Below, one piece after another: positions 54,525 to 64,000 of a stretch of DNA of 64,000 nucleotides. Under the pieces are notes generated by a model that worked only from the letters and a program-made list of their open reading frames with translations, did no database searches and was not told the DNA's origin. The DNA is from Bimastos eiseni (taxonomy: Eukaryota > Annelida > Clitellata > Crassiclitellata > Lumbricidae), in the NCBI GenBank assembly GCA_959347315.1, contig OY365811.1, positions 41,966,495 through 42,030,494 on the forward strand. The letters run 5' to 3'. Each line of letters begins with the position of its first letter. The first letter of the stretch is position 1. A program made the position numbers and the translations under genes.

Positions 54525-54912
54525 AGACACACACACAAACACTTAAGAGGACACACACACAAACACTTAAGAGGACACACACACAAACACTTAAGAGGAC
54601 ACACACACAAACACTTAAGAGGACACACACACAAACACTTAAGAGGACACACACACAAACACTTAAGAGGACACACACACAAACACTTAAGAGGACACAC
54701 ACACAAACACTTAAGAGGACACACACACAAACACTTAAGAGGACACACACACAAACACTTAAGAGGACACACACACAAACACTTAAGAGGACACACACAC
54801 AAACACTTAAGAGGACACACACACAAACACTTAAGAGGACACACACACAAACACTTAAGAGGACACACACACAAACACTTAAGAGGACACACACACAAAC
54901 ACTTAAGAGGAG
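54525..54912. repeat. Perfect 24-bp minisatellite, 16 copies
   Basis: ACTTAAGAGG + ACACACACACAAAC (24 bp) occurs 16 times from 54541 to 54910 with no visible substitution. As 24 is a multiple of 3, it gives long periodic ORFs on both strands (for example QTLKRTHT on plus). It is not a gene on present evidence. The next element is an LINE tail whose GAGGAGG joins the last unit. Confidence 0.97.
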
Positions 54913-55095
54913 GAGGGTAAAACTAAGGATCGTTGCTATCACACAGTGTCGTTAAACGGAAATTACTACCATAAACACCCCGACCGTTCACACTCAGGCA
55001 GTGCCAGTTCCAAGCCTGGATAAAAGGAGGAGGGCAACGCTAACGATCTCTGCTATCACACGGTTTTCGTTAAAGGGAACCTACTACCGCTGATT
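54905..55095 (+). repeat. Pair of RTE-like LINE 3' tails
   Basis: First copy (54905-54970) is truncated by the minisatellite. Second (54995-55095) has GGCAGTGCCAGTTCCAAGCC, AAAGGAGGAGGGCAACGCTA. Confidence 0.72.
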
Positions 55096-56460
55096 GAGTG
55101 CTGAACACAGACACATTCAAGTGTTGACCTACAAGAAGAGGCGTAACTCTAATAGATAGCGCCACTTCAATGACTGTATACAGACAATTCGATGGAAAGA
55201 CATGTAGTGTAAGTGCAGCTCGTCTCAAATTAGCTCACTTAGTTCAATTAGTCCGACAGATAGTTGTCATGGGTATGGAGTGTGTCTGACTTCGTATTTC
55301 TCGGTCTCGGCGCATGAGAGCGGGTGGCCAATTCTCTCCCTCGCCTGAACGAGTCCAGATACTCCAAGCCGGATATTAATAAGAAGATGTTTACGGAAAT
55401 CGTTCAGTGTTTTTGTTAGCAGACATTGATTTTTCTGGGATGAATGACAAAAAATGGATCAACAAAAACTGCAGGTTGGCTTTGGCCTCAATATGTGGCC
55501 TTGGTGGCTGACCTCAGGCCTTCAGTGCATGGCCTCGAGCCACAGACAAATAGCCTGCCCCCGGTCGACTGATGCTGGACTTTTTAACCGTTTGACGTCA
55601 TTGTATGTCTGCGTTGAGGGTGACGGATAAAACCCGAATCTAATGAAAGCAACCGATAGATTGATGGATGAGATCAGGCAGCAGCAGCAGCAGCAGCAGT
55701 TCAATAAAACAGAGCCTGAGTAATAGAAACTGGAATTGGTTAAGATCGACCGACAGATCAACTGTGATCCAACAAATAAAAGTCTCGATCACCCATGATT
55801 AAACCCGGGTCAATCGAGATCCAACAATACAAGTTCAGATCAGCCATGATCAAAAAGACCGATCGAGATCCACCAACATCCGCCATCATCCAAAAAAGAT
55901 TTTTTTAAATAATCCCAAACTGACCATTACTGCACTAGTATTACTACTATTAGTATCATTATTATAATTAGTTAATTACTATGTGGATGCCAATCAAAAG
56001 ACAATTAAAAATGAATCTCTACTAAAAATGAGCAGGAATTGGCTAGGATGTTTGTTTTGGCCCAAAATTACTATTTCGGCAATTTATAGTTAGCATTAGA
56101 ATTGTTATGGCAAATATTGTATACACGAATAAAATAGTTGCAATTTTTTAAATCATAATTCTTTGTTAAACATTGTTTCATTTATAGTTCATAAGAAAAT
56201 TAAAATCCCCATAATTCTAAATTTCAAAACAGAAGCAGTCTGTTTCAATCATTAATAATTTAACAATGAGAAATTCATTAATATAGTTAATTAGTCAGAT
56301 AAAAGGAAGTTGCACATGCTTCATACTCATTGACAACTAACTCTCAAGTAAAAAAATTAATCTGAATAACTTCTTACTAGATGACAACGTAGCTTTGCAT
56401 ATGAAACAAACGGAACTTGATACTTCATTACAGATCACCACAATTTGTGTAACACATCTA
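55096..56460. other. Intergenic DNA, nothing recognised
   Basis: Includes a (CAG)n tract of six units at 55678-55700 and two copies of GATCGAGATCCAACAA-like text near 55743-55870. No gene supported. Confidence 0.45.
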
Positions 56461-56893
56461 TAGAGAGGAACTGAGTTTGAATTTCTTGCCGAGTTTGAGT
56501 CCCGAGTTTTACGAGTTGAATTTTTTCGAGCCCGAGTCTGAATTTCCAATATTTAAAAAAGTCTCTTTCTCTTGATGCTTAGATTGACAGTTTGCACAAC
56601 TTTAATGAATTATTTAGTTTTGCCTTAGTTGACCGCAACTTGACACTAGGAAGTAGTAACTTGTAAGCACTAGTAGCAGTATTTGTGTTTTTAGTTGGGT
56701 CGGATTGTCATTTTGCAAATAAAAAATACAGTATTTGTACTTTTAATTATGTCAATTTTTGTTTTGTAATCGAAAAAATCCGATTACAAACAGAAAATCG
56801 AAAAGATTAATACTCGGACCCCATTGTTTGCCCGAGTCCGAGTAATGCCGAGTAATAAGACAATTGGACCGAGCCGAGTATGGTTCATCTCTG
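56461..56893. mobile_element. hAT-like element with CCGAGT/ACTCGG sub-terminal repeats, 433 bp
   Basis: The right end inverted is CAGAGATGAACCATACTCGG; the left end is TAGAGAGGAACTGAGTTTG. Flanks CACATCTA and CATATCAA match at 6 of 8. GAGTCCGAGTAATGCCGAGT-type words fill both ends. Related to 22310-22395. Confidence 0.55.
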
Positions 56894-56899
56894 CATATC

Positions 56900-57535
56900 A
56901 ACACAGCAACATTACAGAGCCACATTACAACATCAAAACAGTATAATGTTACATGACAACCCCACAACATAAGAAACATTCTACAACGTCACAACACAAC
57001 AATGTTACAGAATGTTACAGAGCAACACTCCACACTCCAACACCCTGCAACAAATTCCTCAGTCACAGGTCAGAGGTCAATCAGATGCAGCAATGTCAAA
57101 GTTCAACAAGACGCCAACAAGTCCGTGTGCAAATAATCGCCCTCTGGCGATGTTCCGCGCTACCTTACACCCACCCCACCTACACAAAGAACAATATAAT
57201 TAGGGCAGCTGAATAAACCATAAGTCCTAAAGACTGTTTCAAGCTATGCCCCATGAAACTCGCTTTTAGCAATCCTATTACTAAGAGCTTTCAAGATATA
57301 AATAAATAGATTTAATAAATGTGTTGCTATTTAAAGCGGTTGCGGATAACCCAAGTCACGTGCTGCATCGGTTCCTTCGTCCAATAAAGACGACCTCCCA
57401 CTCCCTACGTCCACATGCCGGTGCTATTCTAATCTACAGGCAGATAATCCTTTTAATTAGAATGCAGTACTTTTAAATGTATTGTACACCAGAGTGCGGA
57501 TATGCAGTTGGTTCAATAAGGAATATACTTACTTA
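56900..57535. other. Intergenic DNA, nothing recognised
   Basis: ACAACATTACA-rich stretch at 56890-57030, otherwise unremarkable. Confidence 0.45.
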
Positions 57536-57564
57536 CTTATGCACGTGTTTATATGTGTGCTTTT

Positions 57565-57650
57565 GCATGTATGTATGTATGTATGTATGTATGTATGTAT
57601 GCATGTATGTATGTAGGCAAGTGTATAGGTAGGTATGTGTGCATTAAGTT
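57565..57650. repeat. (GTAT)n microsatellite
   Basis: GTATGTATGTATGTATG run with GCATGTATG variants. Confidence 0.88.
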
Positions 57651-57759
57651 TGGGCACTTACATTAAATTATATTACATTACAGAAATGTTATTAGCAAGC
57701 AAACTCTTATCTGCTGTTCAAACCTTCTCCAAAGGTTTTGTCCATTTCCTCCATAATGT

Positions 57760-58700
57760 CTGCTAGTTTTCAGCATTTCTGAACGGTTCACCCTACTAGA
57801 GGCGCTTTATAAATACTCAAATACAATACTTTTGCATCCTCTACTGGATGTTAACTTTTCTGATAATCTCCAGTTGCTCTTTGCCATTTGCAACTCATAA
57901 TCCACAGCATTCATTAATTCAGGAATTTAAGCCCTTTTCATTGCCAGTAACTGTCCCAGCAGGTCCCAAGACATTTTGCCTCAACCGAACATTGGAGAAG
58001 AAGATAAAGAGTATGTCACCTATGCCATACAATACAAATGAAATACAATATAACTCAGCTCCTATGAAGTTAGATGTCAGAATAAACAAGTACAAACATC
58101 TATTAGTAAAACTATTCACAGCAAGCTGAAAAGAGTCACCAGTGGTTGGCTATCGCACAAACGTGGAACCAACCAACGGATTCTCGTCGACAGCTGGCAT
58201 GGATGATCAGAGCAATGGAGCATTTATTTAGCACCTTCAAAGATATCTACTCAGTGGTGCTCTCTGCGCTGGCCTAAACGATGTCTTGGTGAGCGAGAAA
58301 AATACATCTGTTAGTAAAACCATATTCTGCATGTCAGTTGCTTAGAATTGAGGTACACTTGTGGCATTATTGTCATGTTATGGCACTATATAAATTGTCT
58401 TTATATTATCATCAGTTATTAACCAATAACGGACCAACCCAACTGAATTATTCGGACAACCTACGTCAGAATATCCTGCGCATACCAGAGAAGACGGCTG
58501 GCCAAGAAACAGCTGCGACAATTAGGAAACTAATGACAAAAATTAGGAGCTGGTGAGAAAAACTGCTTGACGTCGAAACCAGATGTCACCAAAGTCCAAC
58601 CAATGTCCAGCATCTGAGTTCAGTCGTAAATCAGTCTCGTTTGTGACAAACTTAATTACACATCACGCATCTCAAGCCCCGTTTGCAAATCTTTATATCG
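57760..58700. other. Intergenic DNA with dispersed-repeat debris
   Basis: AGAGGCGCTTTATAAATAC (57799) and CACTATATAAATTG (58383) are LINE-tail words. 58125-58230 matches 18800-18935. No gene supported. Confidence 0.45.
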
Positions 58701-58702
58701 AC

Positions 58703-58834
<132 letters not shown>

Positions 58835-59000
58835 GTTCATGCATTTATAGATGAAGAGATAATTCATTTATATATGAAATAATATATCGCAATTGTTGTA
58901 AAAAATGCATACAATGATTCTTTGAAAGACACAAAGACAATCACCAGAGGCTGTCCAATTATCAGAAAAAAGTTAACCATGAGCATACATATGTTTAAAC

Positions 59001-59461
59001 CCGAGTTGTATGGTCTCAAGACAGCGTCTCGATCTAGAGACAGTATTTTAGTGTCTGGGTCTCAGTCTCGGAAGCCTGCTGTCTCGGTCTCGAAGTAGTG
59101 TCTCGAATTTTTAGAAACTGTCTTGAAGTGAATATCTTGTTCTGTCTCAAACGAGCGGTCTTGATAAGTTTCGCGTGAACTGTCTTAAAATCTTGCGCGG
59201 CAATATAAAAACTGTTCTCAGGAATTTGTGCTATATACATTATAAATTTCAAATTGAAATTACAAATAAACATTATTCCCGAAAACTGATACATCAGCAT
59301 TTTACAGCATTTTATATAGGATCACTTGTCTTTTACAGTCTCGTACTGTCTTGAACCTAGTGTCTCGGTCTTGGTACCTCACTGTCTTGGTCTCGGTCTT
59401 GGCACCTTACTGTCTCGGTCTCGTCTTGGTCTTGAAGTTTCAAGTCTTGCATACAACACTG
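59001..59461. mobile_element. Non-autonomous hAT element (GGTCTC family), 461 bp
   Basis: The exact 8-bp duplication GTTTAAAC flanks it (58993-59000 and 59462-59469). The right end inverted is CAGTGTTGTATGCAAGAC; the left end CCGAGTTGTATGGTCTCAAG carries two changes. Both ends are dense in GTCTCGGTCTTGG words. No transposase. Confidence 0.85.
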
Positions 59462-59469
59462 GTTTAAAC

Positions 59470-60825
59470 CAGAATGCAGTACCTAAGCAATAGGTGTAAC
59501 AAAGAATATAATACTTGTTTGCTTATCTAATTGTCCATACTACGCAATGTTACCCGCATATAATTATCAGACTAAAATATTCACATGCACGATTCGTCAT
59601 ATTCGCCAGTATGAGTCATCAAACAGACACCTATTATGAAGCAACGCATGTTTATCTCAATATCTCCACCATACTTGGCTGATGCCATAATTCGTGAACA
59701 CTTATAAATAATACAATTCAACGACCACTGTGGTTTTCGCTCCGATAAGTCGCGCAGATTAGAAATGCGCTATAAAAACGCGTTACAATGCAACAACGAT
59801 TGCTCACCGTAGTGCAGTTTAAAGCTCCTCGCAAGACAGAACAGTCGCAATCGATAGCCCTCCACAGCAAATCCGTGTAACCAGCAAAAATAAACGAGAC
59901 TGACGCGCAGTATATCCAAATCAAATGCCAGAAGAAGGAAGAAGAATTTAATTATCACTACATCAAACGATTAAAAATAGAAATATTAAATTCATCATTT
60001 TACGATCTCTTTATTTTCGAGACATTCGCGCGACCAAAAAAACAGAGATAATTTATTATGCACGTTCTCAAGGCGCTGAGCGAACACGTCATTTTAATAT
60101 TTACCGCCATCTAGTTGTTGGAGGAATAAGCAATGCACTACAAGTACAGCGTAATCTTAATTGAAAAAATCAACATTTCTCAAGCGCTACTCTAAGGATA
60201 AGCGTCGGGTTTATTCGCGAGTACATCGAATCATAGTGGTCGTCTAGAGATCTTTATTTGGGGCATTTTGTATGGAGTTGAGGAACACACCAGATCTTTA
60301 ATTATAAAGCAGACGCTTTTGAACTACCATAACCTAGGACAAACATAATTAGTCCCAGATACGAAGTCAGAAGCCTATAATTAGCCTAACAGGTCTGAAA
60401 CAGCAGAAACTTATCTTTGAGACTTACACGACAGTGGTGTCTCCTATTCCTCAATACGATCGATAGGCCTATAAGACTTAAGCCGTGTGTCTCTAGTGAG
60501 AATGAAATGGCGATCTAGACACCTTTTAATCACTCTGTATTTACACTATAATTTTATTCTTTCTAACGCTCGTGAAATATTGAGTGAATAAAGCTGATTG
60601 CAATAGGAAAAAGGAGCTCTCAAGAAGGAGTGAACTCCTGAGATAGGGAAAGCTAAAAGAAGATGCCCAGTATCGAGAGGAGTGGCAGCGTCGGACATAT
60701 GAACCTGCCGAAGAGGCAGCTGAGAACTGGACGAAGAAGTGTCACCACAACAGACTCAAACACATGTTAATTAAACAAAACTGCGGGCTTTAAATTGACG
60801 TCAAGGCCGTTGAAAACTCCACCAC
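59470..60825. other. Intergenic DNA, nothing recognised
   Basis: AT-rich. No repeats with visible boundaries and no coding support. Confidence 0.5.
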
Positions 60826-60827
60826 TG

Positions 60828-60938
60828 TTTGTAGTCCAGCAGTGCCAGTCCCAAGCCTGGATAAAGGATGAGGGCGACGTCGCTACACCTACTAGTGATC
60901 CTAATTATCACACAGTGTCGTTAAAATGCAACTACTAC
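60828..60938 (+). repeat. RTE-like LINE 3' tail
   Basis: AGCAGTGCCAGTCCCAAGCC, GATAAAGGATGAGGGCGACG, ATCACACAGTGTCGTTAAAA. Confidence 0.72.
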
Positions 60939-61364
60939 CTACTAGGCTGTTGACAAACAGACGGTCGAGCTAGGTCTAAGCATAGTCCTATTTTATGCGG
61001 ATCCAAGAATTTGGCATCTTATTTCAACAAAATAATTCCATTGACTTAGTTAATGTTTTGTGTTCAGTACACACAACTTCGAAACATCATAGGCCTAGTA
61101 GTCTCTACGACAGCCTTTTCAGCAGTGTCAATAGGCCCTAATAATATATAGGGTCTATTGTCGGCGCTGCTGAAACGGTCGCATAAATCCTACAAATCAC
61201 TTCTAATCTTATCAACAGGCTTTACGGCCCTGATCCTATTAAACAACTCTGGGAACTCTCCTTATACACGGCGTACAAATTCTATCCCAAACTTTAAAAA
61301 ATCATTTTCGCGAGGGGTATTTTTGTGGCCAACTTCGCAAAAAGTTTGGAAATCTTGCAGCTCT

Positions 61365-61532
61365 GTCTCAGGACCCATGAAACGCGTGAACTCCCAACTT
61401 CAGTCCATCAATGCAAATCTGTCACTCAATTTAAATCTAAATCGTATCTATTTACATTACGATTTGAAAATGTAGCGAAATGCTGTTTCTTGCATCTAGC
61501 CTAGATGTGTTGAAGTGCTAGGTCTATATAAA

Positions 61533-61572
<40 letters not shown>
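61365..61572 (+). mobile_element. Weak CR1/jockey-group LINE 3' fragment
   Basis: Frame-shifted text HETRELPTSVHQCKSVTQFK, SKSYLFTLRFEN resembles the C-terminal WNSLP..VR...S...FK..LK.YLF motif. It is followed by GTCTATATAAATTTAG and a (TA)n run at 61540-61570. Confidence 0.45.
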
Positions 61573-61574
<2 letters not shown>

Positions 61575-61837
61575 ATACTTGCATCAGACTGTCCGATTCG
61601 TTCTTTTGACTATCATTGGTCGTAGCTCTTTTGGGTTAGTGGAATTAAAGGTGAGAAAATTGCTCGTTTCAAGCACAAAGGAAGCAAACAGGCTTTCAAA
61701 TTTAATATCTAACCAATTCAGACAAATCTTTCATGAACCATTATGCAACTGAAGCAATAATTTTTGCTTAAGTATACTTACGTAGCAATGCTTGATTCCT
61801 AAACAACCTAAGTGATATTACACAGCACTTCTGTCTA

Positions 61838-61900
61838 ATCATTACCTGTAGAGTCTTATAACAAATAAGTTGAAGAATATTACGTAAATCAAACAGATCG
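61838..61900 (-). CDS. Very weak candidate exon
   Basis: Bounded by CATATTTTCATTGCAG and CTACAG|GTAATG, it would encode QCDDLFDLRNILQLICYKTL then Q in phase 0. No family match and no partner exon. It could equally be chance or transposon-derived. Confidence 0.15.
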
Positions 61901-61904
61901 TCGC

Positions 61905-63425
61905 ATTGCTGCAATGAAAATATGTTAACATATCGCATCCAGACTTTTATACACACTCCCAGTGTTCCGAGAGAGAAGAAGCAGGGATTGATAAAGCAAA
62001 GCAGGACATGGTAGGTGGAGCGGTTACCTGCTAGAATTTGAGAGTGAAAATAGATGGAGACAGCACATTCCAAAGAGAGGCAAAAATTGAGGTAAATCAC
62101 GATTCAGTCTGAAATAGTCAATGCTGATTAGACTATTTTGCACCATAATCCAAGAAATCCACCCTGCCGATTTTATTTAGTGTATAAAAAGCACAATATG
62201 TGACATTTTCAAATCTTACCAAATCAAATCAGAACATTACAATTATAGTAGTTATGACAAACCCAAAATCAGATCCATAAAATCAGCTTCAATCAGATCC
62301 TTCAAATCTATGAAAATCAGATCCACTTGTGTCGAGATGATTGCATTTAAAACAGAACCAAAACCTAATTGCAATAAAGAAGAAACTCAATGAAAATTAA
62401 TCCATCAAAACCAGTACAAAGTGAGCAGATCTTCTACACAACCAATGAAATTACGTCAAATTCCTCAGATGTCGCGTTGCGCAGACCCATGGCGAGAATT
62501 CCCAATTCTTCCAAGCCTCACTACTAGAAATCTAAACAAGGAGGTGGATGTTTAACACAATAAATTGTAACTAAACAAAATCGTCGGTCATCTTAAAATA
62601 CCAGAATCTACATAAAGATCACTTTTTCTGTATAACAGCACAAATCTGAAAACAGCAGATCAAAAAATTCAGAAGAATCCATTGTGAAGTTATCACCCAA
62701 GGCAAAATGGATTACACTGCCGAGACAAGATGGCTGCTTGTAGACTGCATCATTGTCACACACAATCCTCAGTCTGCTTCACTGCCCGCTCGACTCTCAG
62801 TCAATTTCTGTTTAACAGCGCATCTGAGTCTGCTTATGATTTTCAGTGTCTACGCAATCTGCCTTGCAACGAAAATAGTCTTGTTTCAGAAAATCTGCCG
62901 ACAGTTTTGACTCCACCTGGAAGAAACGCAAACACTTAACTGAGAATGGAAACAATGTTCCACATTAAGATAGTAATTCAAAACACACTTAACATAATCA
63001 TGAGTGCATAAAGCATAGAAATGTGAATCAAAGGCAAGGTTAGTTAGTCAAGCACTCAAACATTATAACGCTCATATTCAACATACCCATCCTGGGTCCT
63101 TATTTCCCTCTCTACCCATATTCTTAGCAACATCTAATATAGCCATCTAACTCTCTGCTTAGCTGACCCTGACGACCTGTAACCACACTTGGTCTGACTT
63201 CCCTACTTAATCCGTCTTGACTGATCATCTGTAAATGAGGCTGTGTACAAATTTCGAGATTACGATTACATTACATAATATTATGTGTCTGCACAATAAT
63301 ATATAGATGAATACTTCAACAACACACATAATAATATATTGCATCAAATTACATGTATAGTTTGTTTCAAGAGAAAGTTTAAATGTTAGAGAATTCAAGA
63401 AATTCCGAATCAACAAATGATTTTA
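61905..63425. other. Intergenic or intronic DNA, nothing recognised
   Basis: AT-rich with TCAGATCC-type words near 62225-62330. An AAGATGGCTGC (YY1-like) motif lies near 62728. No gene supported. Confidence 0.4.
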
Positions 63426-63431
63426 ACAAAC

Positions 63432-63578
63432 CTCAGAATTGGAATGCAACTGCAGACGTAAGCGCTAAGAGAATGACCGTTGAGAAAGCGACGTGGCTCA
63501 GTTGATTGGCAGCTGCAAAGGTTCCCCCCTCTGGTGGGCAGTTCGCACCCTGGCATTCAGAGGTCTCTGCAAGAATTA
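63432..63578. other. tRNA-like SINE head (+) or last exon of a GPI-anchored-type protein (-)
   Basis: Plus strand: GTGGCTCAGTTGATTGGCAG resembles a Pol III A box, and GCAGTTCGCACCC, 47 bp on, resembles a B box. Minus strand: after TTCTTGCAG the frame reads TSECQGANCPPEGG, then FSTVILLALTSAVAFQF and a stop, like a GPI-signal C-terminus. The two readings exclude each other; the SINE reading is slightly favoured because of box spacing. Confidence 0.35.
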
Positions 63579-63689
63579 GCACAAAGGATTTGGTCAGCCA
63601 TGTTGTGTAGTTTTATCATAATGTAATGATCAACATCATAGTCCTACTATTTTCCTCATCACCATCAAGTTACTGACCACTATGACTAC

Positions 63690-63798
63690 CACCACACCCC
63701 CAACACTTTGAATACCACCACACCCCCAACACTTTGAATACCACCACACCCCCAACACTTTGAATACCACCACACCCCCAACACTTTGAATACCACAG
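63690..63798. repeat. 26-bp minisatellite ACCACCACACCCCCAACACTTTGAAT
   Basis: Four consecutive near-identical 26-bp units. Confidence 0.95.
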
Positions 63799-64000
63799 CC
63801 CTTACAAACAATACAAGCATACCGCCAATACTATGACCACATCTCCAATACTCTGTGGTATATAAACCGCATAAATTAGCAAATATACCCCAAATCTGGG
63901 TTCTCTACTGTGATCATTGAAGCCCAACCAAAGAGAAAATTTATCGTTAACCTAAAACGAAATTCGTTGCTAACTTCAGCATAATTCAGGTCTAAAATAA

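Noticed and set aside
54350..54955. Open frames on both strands with CVCPLKCL or TLKRTHTQ repeats, antifreeze- or silk-like at first sight
   Set aside because: Unit length divisible by 3 keeps every frame open; no start context, splice sites or homology.
57900..58129. Possible small gene around 57848-58129
   Set aside because: No start context, domain, splice partners or compositional support; the region is AT-rich repeat debris.

Overview
The window is nuclear DNA of an animal. Introns are GT..AG, are long, and are filled with retrotransposon debris, miniature DNA transposons, SINE-like elements and micro/minisatellites. Coding exons are a small minority of the sequence. The frequent TAGGCCTA-type words, the gene set (axonemal dynein, a PX-SH3-RhoGAP protein, Piezo) and the repeat spectrum suggest a marine invertebrate, perhaps a deuterostome such as an echinoderm. 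That taxonomic guess is an inference and is not proven here.

Three protein-coding loci can be supported, all on the minus strand. (1) Positions 1-4235 hold the first five coding exons of an outer-arm axonemal dynein heavy chain of the DNAH5/DNAH8 class; the gene continues off the left edge. (2) Positions 14687-32077 hold what appears to be a whole coding sequence for an ARHGAP32/ARHGAP33-like (RICS/TCGAP) Rho GTPase-activating protein. It has 17 exons joined in consistent phase, giving 6003 nt including the stop and 2000 aa from the first visible Met. PX, SH3 and RhoGAP domains are followed by a 1271-residue low-complexity tail encoded by one GC-rich 3.8 kb exon. (3) Positions 39377-40000 hold four consecutive exons of a Piezo mechanosensitive channel. 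They abut a 200-base N run, and the 3' half of the gene is missing before the RhoGAP locus begins. This is either a truncated copy or an assembly fault.

The rest is repeats. Layout: dynein 5' end (1-4.2 kb); LINE and hAT-rich intergenic DNA (4.2-14.7 kb); RhoGAP gene with repeat-filled introns (14.7-32.1 kb); RTE-type LINE remnant, CCAAT-box repeat, minisatellites (32.5-39.2 kb); Piezo fragment and gap (39.4-40.2 kb); gene-poor repeat-rich DNA (40.2-64 kb). The right-hand part carries several non-autonomous transposons with clear target-site duplications and two near-perfect minisatellites (20 bp x 23 and 24 bp x 16).

The three genes have no evident shared pathway. Dynein moves cilia, the RhoGAP switches off Rho-family GTPases at membranes and actin, and Piezo is a mechanically gated cation channel. 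I found no CRISPR, operon, rRNA or canonical functional tRNA gene, and no convincing new multi-gene system. The most interesting material is the architecture of the RhoGAP gene, the broken Piezo locus, and a set of well-delimited miniature transposons and repeated motifs.
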